From Ascaphus truei (Eukaryota > Chordata > Amphibia > Anura > Ascaphidae): a stretch of DNA of 64,000 nucleotides. Where the stretch lies: positions 21,356,603 to 21,420,602 of the forward strand of contig CM071579.1 of NCBI GenBank assembly GCA_036426205.1. Direction: 5' to 3'. This document shows positions 54,491 to 64,000 of this stretch, piece by piece; position 1 is the first letter of the stretch, and each line of letters opens with the position of its first letter. A program made the position numbers and the translations under genes. Below the pieces are notes generated by a model that saw only the letters and a list, made by a program, of their open reading frames with translations, made no database searches and was not told where the DNA came from.

Positions 54491-54720
54491 CAGGGGTGGG
54501 CAAACTTTTTAGTCTGCACCAACCCCCCCCCACCCCCCGATCGCACCCCCCTTACCTTTTCACCAGTGTTTCTGACGTCATGTGACATTGCGTCACCAGA
54601 GATCAGGTAGGGGAACTTACAAAGGGCTTCCGCGCGATCCCCCGGCATTTAATTTAAATGCTTTAGGAAAGAGTGCGGGGCCTCTGTAAGGTGCAGCGCC
54701 CCCTAGTTTGCACACCCATG
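54491..54720. mobile_element. hAT-type MITE (230 bp)
   Basis: Starts CAGGGGTGGGCAAACTTTTT and ends CTAGTTTGCACACCCATG, classic hAT termini. Flanks TGTTAAAG (54483-54490) and TGTTAAGG (54721-54728) are an 8-base target duplication. It contains TGACGTCATGTGAC. Confidence 0.92.
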
Positions 54721-55592
54721 TGTTAAGGGATTGCAGTGGGATTTGGGGGATGAAAGAGGAAGTTGTGTGCAGGCAAGTGTTTGAGAGACTGCGATAAATA
54801 ATTGTGTGAGGGGGATTAATTGTGCAGGGAACAGGCGTGGGATAATAGTGTGGTCAAATGAACTCACCGTTTGCTACCTTGTAATATCCTTGTGTAAATG
54901 AATTTGCAGAAGGGTCCAGCTCCCAGTCCCCCTCTAGTCCAACTACTGTCTAACTACACATTCACTTAAAGATTCTCACTTTAAGATGCACACTCTTAAG
55001 ATGCTATGTTGCACACTGCTATGCTTCCCTTGACTGCATTGACATGTATACCTCTAAACAGTCACATGACCTCCCACCAATAAATCTGCCTGTTACCAGC
55101 TGGACAATTAACAGATAACGCAATTAACAATCAATCTTGCGAACCCTAACATACCAAAGATCAGGACATACATTCAGGGTAGAGTCATAGGAAGCAGAGC
55201 AAGGCATACAGTATTGTGTTTTAAACAGACCCATGTATGTGTGTTCAGTTGGATGGTGGAATAACCTCTACCAGTTTCACTGAATGACCCATGTTATACA
55301 GATGTTGTCCTGGAACAGGATTGTTTATTTCTGTTTCCCCCCCTTTGCAGCTCTGTTTGCTAGCCCTTTATATTTGGTTGTAAGCTTTCCCTGCAGCTGT
55401 AACTCCCAGTGCATGTGGGAATTGATACATTTATGATACTTTCCTCTCTCCAGTCTGCTAGAAGCTGGTTGCCCTGGCAACATCTCTAGTCCTCCAAGCT
55501 ACAATGGACGTTTCCATCCTCCCCTGTCTGTATTCACAGGTAGCTTAGTCCTGTCCCTATTCCTGTGTGACAAACATTACACACTTCCTTTC
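54721..55592. other. No recognisable gene
   Basis: Possibly LTR-like in places (CCAATAAATCTGCC near 55077), but without definable ends. Confidence 0.3.
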
Positions 55593-55795
55593 TTACCCAA
55601 GCAGGCTGAGTGAGTACTGCCATTCTTACCCAAGCAGGCTGAGTGAGTACTCCCATTCTTACTCAAGCAGGCTGAGTGAGTACTCCCATTCGTACTCAAG
55701 CAGGCTGAGTGAGTACTCCCATTCTTACGCAAGCAGGCTGAGTGAGTACTCCCATTCTTACCCAAGCAGGCTGAGTGAGTGCTCCCATTCTTACC
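55593..55795. repeat. 33-bp minisatellite, open in frame
   Basis: Six units of AGTGAGTACTCCCATTCTTA followed by CCCAAGCAGGCTG. The 33-base period keeps frame on both strands (SEYSHSYSSRL on plus, STHSACLGKNG on minus), so the surrounding open frames probably reflect the repeat only. Confidence 0.93.
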
Positions 55796-56959
55796 TACTC
55801 CCTTGCAAAGCAATCCGTGTGCCCGTCCCTTGATACAGAAGTACTTCACACAGAGAAGCCCTCTACCCACACAACAACACCCACAAGAACCTTATCATTT
55901 CTGTGACTCCCTCAATAAAGTTAAGAAAAGACAAACTGACTTTCAAAGGGGGGTGAGTTCAGCTATCTGGCCATACTTATTTCTACAGTAGCATATGACC
56001 CTGTGGCTACAGAATAGATGTTATTGCATCCATTATCACGAGTGAAATTGAGAAGCTAGTTCACAAAATCCCATGGATTTGGTACATTGCCGCGCTATTT
56101 GTTTCTATTGCAAACTGCAGGAGATGAAATCCCACAATAACACATCCAAATTCACGCCCGCGGAAACGCGTTTTTTTTTGCGCGGTAACCGGGGCAAAAA
56201 CACTTGCTACATCTGTATTCCAAAGATACAATCCCTACTCCGCAGAGCGTCACGTCGCAGAATGTCTATTTTAGTTAAACATGAAGTGCTTTAAATAACA
56301 TTCCTAACACACCGATAAAGAGCAAACAGCTATAAGAATATAATGAATATATTTTGCAGATTATTTCTGGCCAAGCTGGATCAGTGTCTTCATTATACAT
56401 GTGGAAGTATTCTCTCATTTGCAATTGATGTAATGCAACATCTTATAGTTGGGATGAAGTGGTGTTTATCGAGGAGGCTGATTGCACAAGTTCCGGCAAA
56501 GTTTTCGCTGTAATGGAAATATTGATGCAGCTGAAAAAAAATTCAATTACTTGAGTAGCTGAACAGTACACCCCTGATGTAAATCATTCCAGCATCAAGC
56601 ACTTATACACCACGCATGGGTACTCCACAGCTACTGATACTTCAAGTCGGGGGAGGGGGTCATCAACACGTGGATGAGTGATTTAGCCATGTTTGACGTA
56701 ATGGGACTGGTTAGTAAGATGGTTTGCAGATGTAGCAAACCTTACGGTTCATGGCATCAGGGGTGAACCACAACGGTGGCACCAGAAGATGAATACCGCG
56801 GTGGGGCCGATGCCGAAGCATGAACCCTCTGTGTGACGACCATGGCATCGGAGACATTGAGTCTGGCTACAACTGTAGGTATCGCAAATGGAAATACAAG
56901 GCCAAGCACAGAGTTAGTCATCATGACTACTCATTTGTCAGACATAGCATTGCTACTAA
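55796..56959. other. No recognisable gene
   Basis: No domain, splice or element signals that I can defend. Confidence 0.35.
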
Positions 56960-57311
56960 GGCCGTGATTATACTAGAAATCGCCGGCGTTGACGCGATGC
57001 CGCGATGCCGCGCGGCTGGAAAACAAATGGCTGAAATCCGATGGTTTACATACCAGCGCACCGCCTGGAGCTGCGGGGCTGGTAGTCTCCTGAAGAGATT
57101 TTCAAAATATGTTTTTGGCAGGCGACGACCGCGTCACTTGAGCGGTTCAGCCAATGAGGGTGAACCGCTCACAGACACGCCTCCACCCCGCCTCCTTGCC
57201 TCCTCTGCATCTCTTGTCTCCCCTGTATAATCAAGATGCCGCTCGGCGGCAGCACAGGGTGACGCCACCGGATCGCGCTGCCGCTCAGCGGCATCTGGTA
57301 TAATCGAGCCC
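56960..57311. mobile_element. Harbinger-type MITE
   Basis: GGCCGTGATTATAC at the left and GTATAATCGAGCCC at the right are inverted. The flanks are TAA (56957-56959) and GAA (57312-57314), so one base of the target duplication has changed. The body is CpG-rich (CGCGATGCCGCGATGCCGCG) with an internal GATGCCGCTCGGCGGC hairpin. Open frames inside are not genes. Confidence 0.65.
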
Positions 57312-57589
57312 GAAGCCTTTTGCTGCGTCAGACGCATGCAATGCAGTGTAGTTCTTAACCCTGTTGCATTACAATGTTGCAGGTCCCCTGGCAGGCAAAG
57401 GGTATCAGGCAAAGCACTTGGCAAGTTATACTGTATAGTTGAAAAATGACATACGGTATGTCCACTGAGTTTAACCTATATTAAATGAAGTCGATTAAAA
57501 TATTCATTCTATATTTGTATTTATATTGATTAAAAAAAAAAAATTCTGCGGAATTATTAGCTAATGATGTCTCATTAGGGGAAAATATC
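57312..57589. other. No recognisable gene
   Basis: Short AT-rich gap between the MITE and the CR1 copy. Confidence 0.3.
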
Positions 57590-57789
57590 AATTCCTTCCT
57601 GAATTCAGGAATAGTAATCAGATATATCACTGGATCAAGATCCTTCCCATGTTTAACTTATTTGGCAGTTCCCTGTATACCTTTCTTTTCTAACAAAAAT
57701 GGCTAATCTTTCTTAAAGATATCTATTGTATCTGCCATCACAGTCACCATTGGTGCTAAAATCCACATTGTACTGCCCTTACTGTAAAG

Positions 57790-58099
57790 TAGGGTGAGCA
57801 AACTGGGGGGCACTAGATTTTATTTTGGGGGGGTGGCGAAGCTTACAGAGGCCCTGCGCTCTTCCCCACAACATTTAAATGAAATGCCAGGGGAGCATAC
57901 TGTATGCCTCTTACCTGCTCTCAGCCGGCGTCACCATGACAAAGCAGCGTCAAATGACAATGCATTGCCATGGCAACACTGCGTCACATGATGTTGTGTG
58001 TCAAATGACACCGCCGATGCATGAGAGAAGGTAAGAGGGGGGTATGCAAGCAGGTGGGGGGTGGGGGGGGGGGAGAGCAGGCACCGGGGTGCACCACTG
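57790..58099. mobile_element. hAT-type MITE nested in CR1 (first)
   Basis: Starts TAGGGTGAGCAAACTGGGGG and ends GGGGTGCACCACTG. CTGTAAAG is repeated exactly at 57782-57789 and 58100-58107, an 8-base duplication. Its ends are decayed relatives of those at 54491. It contains TTGCCATGGCAACACTGCGT. Confidence 0.93.
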
Positions 58100-58499
58100 C
58101 TGTAAAGAAACCTTTCCTTTGCTGCTGGAGAAATCTCCTTTTCTCCAATCTCAAGGGATGACCCTGTGCCGTTTGTACTGTCCTTAGAATGAAAAGTTCC
58201 TTGAAATGTTCCCTGTATTGACTTTGAAGATATTTGTATATAGTTATCATATCCCCTCTTAGACGCCTCCTTTCTAAGTAAACAAATCTAATTTACTGCA
58301 GCTAGCCTATCCTCATAAGTCAGATTGCCCATCCCCTTTATTCATTTGATTGCTCTTCTCTGCACTTTTTTCAGATCCATAATGTCTTTGTTTTTTGGAG
58401 CGGTGTCCAACACTGTGCTCCATATTCAAGATGTGGTCTCATTAAAGGTGTATACATTGTGCGATCTTCCCTTCATTCCTATTCTATTGTATGTATTAT

Positions 58500-58858
58500 C
58501 AGCGGCGGATTTGAAAACCCGCCTCCTTGCTGCCGCCATTTGAATCCCACAGTAAAATGACGTCACGCCGTATTGCCATGGTAACGCGACGTCATTACAT
58601 CTTTTGACGTCGTGATGTCATGTTGCCATGGCAGCAAGGCGCCATGTGACATCACGTTGGTGATGCCCGGGGCGTCATTTGACGCCGGAATTTGAATGGA
58701 GAAGGAGGGCGGCAGAAAGGAGTTGGCCACTATATGTAAGTGCCTTCCCACCAGGCCGATAGCGCGGCAAATGTATATGGTGGCGGACATTTTTGCCGCC
58801 CCAAAATTTTGCCTTCCTAGGCCCAGGCCTAACGGGCCTAATTGGAAATCCGCCACTG
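58500..58858. mobile_element. hAT-type MITE nested in CR1 (second)
   Basis: Starts CAGCGGCGGATTTGAAAACC and ends TTGGAAATCCGCCACTG. TGTATTAT is repeated exactly at 58492-58499 and 58859-58866. 359 bases, no coding capacity. It contains GCCATGGTAACGCGACGTCA and CATGTTGCCATGGCAGC. Confidence 0.95.
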
Positions 58859-59020
58859 TGTATTATTATATTATCATCTCAGCCTTTGCAGCCTGAGATT
58901 GGGCACTATTACTAGGCCTCCTATCTACAAGCACTCCTAAATCCTTTTCCATCAAATGGTGACCTCATTTTACCTTATTTAGTTTGTATGTATCAGGATT
59001 ATTCTTGCTTACCCCAAGGT

Positions 59021-59608
59021 TTAAACTCGCCCCTCCCCTCTTTCCAAGTAAGCAGGTCTTTTTCATGTTGCTGGGATTGGACAGATCCAATATGATCATT
59101 CTTCCTCTAAGTATAGAGGTTAATACGACTTACAGGTGGAGGCGCTGCACCATTCTACTCCAAGCTTCCTATATGCAGAGGGACTGGCTCCAAGTATACC
59201 AACAGGTGAGCACCAATAACACATCCTACCCATATAGATCCTGCCCAAAGGGATAGGGGTGTTACATAGAGGTGACCCAAGACAACCATGTGATGGGTGT
59301 CAAATCATTGATTGTTTTAGCATTTCCTTAAAATCGCTGAATTTAATTTTTATCATGTTTAAAGAGAAAAAAAATTAAAAATGCCTTTCTGATGATTACT
59401 TATTGATACTAAAAATAAGCTGGCAGATTAGACAGTGAAATACACAGCCTGGATGGCCACGCAGTATACCAGGGGTTCGAATCAAGGCTGAAACCAAAAG
59501 ATTGAACGACACAGCGTTATTTTTTTTATCAGTCAATAGAAATGTATTTATGTGTTGCCTTTCAGAAGAAGTCCCCCAGATCCATGATTTCACTGCAGAG
59601 GTCAGTTT
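59021..59608. other. No supported gene
   Basis: ACAGGTGGAGGCGCTGCACC (59131-59150) shares GGAGGCGCTGCAC with 27518-27530, just after the solo LTR; a dispersed repeat, class unknown. A possible 35-bp microexon at 59565-59599 is discussed separately. Confidence 0.35.
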
Positions 59609-60346
59609 AATGTATTTATTTATTTATAAAATATTTTACTAGGAAGTAATACATTGAGAGTTACCTCTCGTTTTCAAGTATGTCCTGGGCACAGAGTTAA
59701 GACAAATAATACATGGTTACAAATACAGTTACATAAATGAACAGGGTATACATTATATACAAGACATTGCATGCACAGTTAAAGAAAATATATATTATGA
59801 GCGTATGAAACAGTTACAGACCAGATTAAAGTGTGAGACAGCCTTAGATTTGAAAGAACTTAAACTGGTGGTGGATGTGAGAGTCTCTGGTAGGTTGTTC
59901 CAGTTTTGGGGTGCACGGTAAGAGAAGGAGGAATGTCCGGATACTTTGTTGAGACTTGGGACCATGAACAGTCTTTTGGAGTCTGATCTCAGATAAGTGC
60001 TGCGTGTGGTAGGGGTGAGGAGCTTGTTCAGGTAGCTGGGTAGCTTGCCCATAAAGAATTTGAAGGCAAGACAGGAAAGGTGAACTTTGCGCCTAAACTC
60101 GAGTGATGACCAATCTAGTTCTTTGAGCATTTCGCAGTGATGTGTGTTATAGTTGCATTGGAGAACAAAACGACAAATTGAATTGTAGAGGGTGTCAAGT
60201 TTGCTAAGGTGGGTTTGAGGTGCCGAGCCATATACTATGTCTCCATAGTCAATAATTGGCATTAGCATCTGCTGTGCGATACGCTTTCTGACCAGGAGAC
60301 TTAGGGAGGATTTATTCCTGTAAAGTACCCCTAGTAATGTACACAC
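59609..60346 (-). pseudogene. CR1-superfamily (L2/Rex1-like) LINE tail
   Basis: An uninterrupted 183-codon minus-strand frame (60346-59795) reads LYRNKSSLSLLVRKRIAQQM, MPIIDYGDIVYGSAPQTHLS, KLDTLYNSICRFVL and YRAPQNWNNLPETLTSTTSL. This is the conserved C-terminal region after the RT (DYGDIVYG; W.NLP). The 3' UTR runs to 59609 and ends in a TAAATAAATA-type tail. The same 3' end occurs in plus orientation at 17785-17891. 5'-truncated. The intact frame suggests it is fairly young. Confidence 0.85.
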
Positions 60347-61861
60347 AGCATTTCAGCTACAGCCCGTGTGAGGGTCACTGCGTAAGGCAGGTACCCCAAG
60401 TGCAAGAGAGGTCCCCATTGCAGACATCATCGGCTTTTAACTTTGCATCAGCAGCACTTGCCTGTCCCCTGACGCTTCGGCGCATGACAGATCTCGTCCC
60501 CGTCATAAACCTTTAAGAAAGGATAATCGTGCTGCAACATTTATGAGCATTTTCTTTCCTTCTAAAGTATCGTTACATCAACAGTTTTTTCTCCTTGCAT
60601 TTTTATCACTTGCCAGGGAGAAATGCCTGCAGCGCCAGCCAGCGCCAGCCCTAGACATACAGTATAATGGTTTGATAGGACCTTCAATACGAAGCCCATT
60701 TTATTAGCTGTTCACAGAGCTGGGTATAAGCAGAAGCAAACTATGACATCGCTTGAGAACATAAGAAATCCAATTATGCCCCAAGTCATGATTTGTGTTA
60801 CTTACTTTTCTTGTTACTATCCCCATTCATAGGGAACTTATTTATAAGCAACATATTTTAATTCAACAAAAACAATCCCACTTGGGATTTTTCTCACACA
60901 CCTATTAAGCGTTTGTTTGTCTTTACTCACGGACATATTGCTCGGACCCTCTGGGGTCTCCATTACATTGCTGTTTAACGTCGTTACTGCCAGATGAGCA
61001 AACACTGTATTAAAGTTGAAGTGCTCTACCGGTCCCTCAGACATTTTAAGCGTCAGAAAAGATAGCGCTATGTAGTCACCTAATTCCAGGTCATCTTCCC
61101 CGCATCCTGGTTCACATCGATCCTGTATTACTGCGGCGAGTGGAGATGTGGGAAACCAAGACTGGCCTTAAACCTCCAGTTGATTGGTTGCTAATGCCAC
61201 AGGACACTGATTAAAACTTGTAAGCTTTGAATATCTTCTGAGTTTGACTATCTACATATACTTTCCTAATATTGTGCGCTGTTTGGTAGTTTAATTTCTG
61301 TGTCATCTCTGATCCTTAAGAGGACCCCACTGTGCAGAGAAAGCAACTACCTGATGCATCTTTCTGCTTCTGCCCCTTTTTGTAAAGGATGTAACCCGGT
61401 ACATGTTGGCATCTGATATCCTGCTGCGTGTTTTCGCTAAGCGGTATTAGCACCAGTGTCCGGCTTTTGTGTAGGGTTACACACCGGAAATATTCTATCA
61501 CAATAAATAATTACTCATTTGGTTATTTTTAGTAAGGTGCAACGCCCTGTCTACTTGGCTTCCTAAAAATGTTCTTTAAAGCTTATTACCCTCGTTTCTT
61601 AGGTGGCTGTGAAGCTCTGCGCTGTTTCGTGTTCTAATCAGAACAGCGAGGTTAATGTGGGGCGCCCAGGTCTTTCCCTTCTATTCCATTTGACCCTGTA
61701 TTGTGCCTCTGTGAAAGCAGTGGTACTGCTCTTGTCCAGTCTCTCAGGACGCTAAGGGTTAACTCTGGACTTGCTCTGTAAGAGAGCTATGCGCCCCGGG
61801 GCTGTATCAGGCATTGTATGCCTGGGGAGGGGGAAGTCTATGTATTGGACTATGCTGATTT
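60347..61861. other. No recognisable gene
   Basis: No element ends or domains. AGCGCCAGCC is duplicated in tandem at 60631-60650. Confidence 0.35.
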
Positions 61862-62350
61862 TGGGCCGGCCTTAGAGCAAGGGGTCGCCTTGGGCCCCGC
61901 GCCTTCGGGGGCCACGTACTTCCTCCTCTCCCTCCTGTCGGTGCCGGGATCCAACTTTCACCCGAACGGAGGGGGGAGCTGGAGGAGGAAGCGCGGGGGC
62001 CCCCTCCTCCAACTCCCCTCTCCAGTCGGAGGTTGGATCCCGCTGCCGACAGGAGGATGAAGACGAGGGAGCGCAGGGCCCCCTGACCGGCAGAGAGGTA
62101 GGTCTGTGTGTGTGGGGGTTTAGTGTGTGTGTTCTTACCTTCTCCACAGTGGGCTGCCTCCTGCAGCGTCGCATTGCGACGCCACTGCATTATATGACGT
62201 CATGTTGCCATGGCAACACGACATCACATGACGCCGCGGCGCTGCAAAGGAGGACAGCTCGTCAAGGTAAGTTGTCTTTTTTTATTTTACAGTGTGGGCC
62301 CTGCTGCCATCATGCCGCCTTGGGCACAGCAAAGCCTAAGGACGGCCCTG
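61862..62350. mobile_element. Probable GGGCCG(T/G)CCTTAG MITE
   Basis: TGGGCCGGCCTTAGAGCAAG near 61862 is inverted as GCCTAAGGACGGCCCTG at 62334-62350, and GCCTTGGGCCCC faces GCCGCCTTGGGCAC. The body has inverted GGATCCAACTTTCACCCG / GGAGGTTGGATCCCG and a CATGTTGCCATGGCAACACG palindrome. Target duplication not confirmed. Confidence 0.6.
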
Positions 62351-62759
62351 GTTTTTTATGACCGTATTTCTGCATGTCACCTTGGGCTTCCTGGCCCACC
62401 TTTAATCACCAGTAATCAACTGGGCCTGGGGCCGTGTGCAGAGATAAGAACTATTGTTCCCCCCAGACTAGCTGGCATCTCGCTGATTGGGACAGGGGTA
62501 TAACTACCGCCTTCTCCCCTGCCGCAGAGTTAATTATTCTGGACCTGATAGCCTGTGTAAAGGTACTGTTGTGGTTCTGGGAGTCCTTGGCGTGAGCCTG
62601 TGTGAGTCTTTTTCAGGGCTGTGTTCCCTCACGTGCAGGAATCACCTTTTGATCCGGTACTTAGGAGACCCCAGTAGGCAGGCTGGCTATGGCAGCACCT
62701 TCCACATAGCCAGATTAGGTGAAACCCCGTGAGGCGATAACGTATCGTTGTGTAGTTAT
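62351..62759. other. No recognisable gene
   Basis: Short open frames only. Confidence 0.3.
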
Positions 62760-63524
62760 GTACTGTGCATATTTGAGCATATCACTCCCATCTTGCGCGA
62801 TCTGCACCGGCTTCCAGTGATCTTCCGTGTTTGTTTCAAGTTATCTTTAATGGTCTTTTAAACCTTGCAAGGCCAAGGGCCTGCCTATCTGCGAGGGCCC
62901 GCCTATCTGCGAGGGCCGGCCTATCTGCGAGGGCCGGCCTATCTGCGAGGGCGACTGCCTGCCTATCTGCGAGGGCCCGCCTATCTGCGAGGGCCCGCCT
63001 ATCTGCGAGGGCCCGCCTATCTGCGAGGGCCTGCCTATCTGCGAGGGCCTGCCTATCTGCGAGGGCGCCCGCCTATCTGCGAGGGCCCGCCTATCTGCAA
63101 GGGCCCGCCTTTCCCGCCTATCTGCGAGGGCCCGCCTATCTGCGAGGGCCTGCCTATCTGCGAGGGCCCGCCTATCTGCAGTCTCGTTTGAAGCTGTTGA
63201 GGGATACTGGCTATGATCTCAGGTCGTCAGGGGGGTCCGCCTCTCCGTGCCAAGGATACCGCACCCTACGCTGGGTGGGCGGCCTTCTCATGTGCAGCTT
63301 CAGAGGTCAGGAACTCTCTACCGCCAGAGCTCAGGTCCACATCTACTTTACCACTGATTCGGGATCGTGTAAGACTGATCTTTTCCTTCTGGCTTTTCCT
63401 GTCTAACAAAATAATTGTGTATCACTTTAAGTTATTTAACTGTAAAGTATTGCAATGCCTCCTTAAGTGGAAGCATGTGTATACACAAAAAATAAATGAT
63501 ATTGATGATGATGATGATGATACT
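62760..63524 (+). pseudogene. L2-like LINE tail with internal repeat expansion
   Basis: The plus strand reads HITPILRDLHRLPV, FRVCFKLSLMVF and LQGQGPAYLR, the conserved post-RT region of L2/CR1-superfamily LINEs. GPAYLR is then multiplied about 17 times (62872-63180). After the expansion LKLLRDTGYDLRSSGG continues, and in another frame FSCAASEVRNSLPPELRSTS and RDRVRLIFSFWLFL. The 3' end is ATAAATGAT plus (GAT)n at 63500-63521, typical of L2-type 3' tails. Confidence 0.85.
62872..63180 (+). repeat. 18-bp minisatellite (CGCCTATCTGCGAGGGCC)
   Basis: About 17 units, a few with small insertions (GACTGC, GCC, TTCC). Each unit is six codons of the LINE protein (GPAYLR), so the expansion began in coding frame. 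Confidence 0.96.
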
Positions 63525-63892
63525 GTGTGATTTACTGTTAGTTCCGGGTAAATAAACTCTGGTTTATTAAACCTTGTGTTCTTTCCGGTAATTCTACCAT
63601 CCCTGGTAGTTTGGTCAACCCTGATCGTAACAATGGCATAAAATCATGAAGTTTTCCTTTTAAGGCATAACGTTGAAATCACTGCACCCCGCCCCAAAAA
63701 TAGATGAATAGATGTGGTTGCCAGACTCCTCATCCAACCGCAGAAAAAAGCAGAATTACTGTATATATATCAGTCAGTGCCTCCCAATGCTGAAAATACT
63801 ACTCTGTGGGAACTGAACCCCAAGGAGACAGCTACGATGAGGTGTAAAACAAATACATAATAAAACCCTAAGCCTACATTTATTTATTTTTT
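63525..63892. other. No recognisable gene
   Basis: Nothing supported. Confidence 0.3.
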
Positions 63893-64000
63893 AGCATGTT
63901 CTTGTATAGCGCTGCTAGTTTTATGTAGCACTTTACAGAGACATTTTGCAGGCACGGGTCCCTGACCGTGGAGCTTACAATCTATTTTTTGGTGTTTGAG
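63893..64000 (+). repeat. SINE-like repeat, cut by window end
   Basis: AGCATGTTCTTGTATAGCGC, TGCTAGTTTTATGTAGCACT and GTGGAGCTTACAATCTATTT match 29022-29120. It continues past the window. Confidence 0.85.

Larger units (their letters stand above)
57590..59020 (-). mobile_element. CR1-type LINE copy with two nested hATs
   Basis: Minus-strand CR1 sequence is legible in three pieces. 59020-58859 covers the KDLGVLVDS region (matching 3240-3380). 58490-58100 covers NLTYEDRLAAVN, LLRKEASKRGYDN and DMITIYKYLQSQYREH. 57781-57590 is the downstream part. The pieces join when the hATs at 57790-58099 and 58500-58858 are removed. Frames are shifted and stopped (e.g. a TAG after RLAAVN). 5' part missing. 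Confidence 0.88.

Noticed and set aside
56160..56180. GGAAACGCGTTTT as a further hammerhead motif
   Set aside because: No core box or stem II upstream; flanked by a T-run, so judged coincidental.
59470..59485. tRNA B-box-like GGGGTTCGAATCAAGG
   Set aside because: No A box, acceptor stem or cloverleaf could be drawn around it.
59565..59599. 35-bp microexon after TTGCCTTTCAG, before GTCAGT
   Set aside because: Very short, weak donor, no partner exon; kept only as a hint.

Overview
The window is vertebrate, most likely anuran amphibian, nuclear DNA made almost entirely of transposable elements and simple repeats. This is inferred from the element mix: CR1-, L2-, Tx1- and L1-type LINEs, Penelope-like elements, Tc1/mariner, hAT and Harbinger MITEs, Gypsy-like LTRs and long AT microsatellites. 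I found no complete host gene. One short candidate host exon lies at 1630-1744 (+). There is no operon, rRNA, CRISPR or bacterial structure.

Layout. 1-3.5 kb: a candidate exon, a Gypsy-like LTR with a broken gag start, a short SINE-like repeat and a CR1 fragment. 4-7.5 kb: a 5'-truncated Tx1-type LINE (RT with YMDD) between two pieces of one foldback repeat. 8.5-12.7 kb: foldback elements and a 0.8-kb GT-rich minisatellite. 13.07-14.97 kb: a full-length but dead Tc1 transposon with 203-bp TIRs, split by a 288-bp insertion that has a 14-bp target duplication. 18.5-20.7 kb: a 22-bp minisatellite with an assembly gap and a duplicated ~555-bp spacer. 21-26 kb: foldbacks and MITEs. 26.1-29.3 kb: a Harbinger MITE, a solo LTR, a Penelope-like C-terminus with a GIY-YIG domain, and a SINE-like repeat. 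29.9-44.6 kb: scattered MITEs in otherwise unreadable sequence. 45.9-47.5 kb: two adjacent long foldbacks. 49.0-51.6 kb: a minisatellite, then an LTR split by an L1 tail. 54.5-64 kb: more hAT and Harbinger MITEs, a CR1 copy with two nested hATs, and two CR1-superfamily LINE tails, one with an in-frame 18-bp expansion.

The most interesting signal is a recurrent motif at about a dozen places on both strands: a TTGATAA or CTGACGA-like box, a short hairpin, GAAAC, a palindrome (ACGT, ACGCGT or similar), then usually C or A. This matches the order of a minimal type I hammerhead ribozyme: the CUGANGA core, stem II, GAA, a short stem III closed by A15.1-U16.1, then H17. Penelope-like elements are known to carry such ribozymes. 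Here the motif occurs in the loops of long foldback repeats, in a small element with a 14-bp target duplication, and in weak form downstream of the Penelope-like coding remnant. I read these as Penelope-mobilised, non-autonomous retrozyme-like elements. Most copies have lost core residues.

Many insertions can be ordered by nesting: Tc1 before the hammerhead element, CR1 before two hATs, LTR before L1, and a foldback before a hAT. All coordinates were read by eye; element edges without target duplications are approximate.
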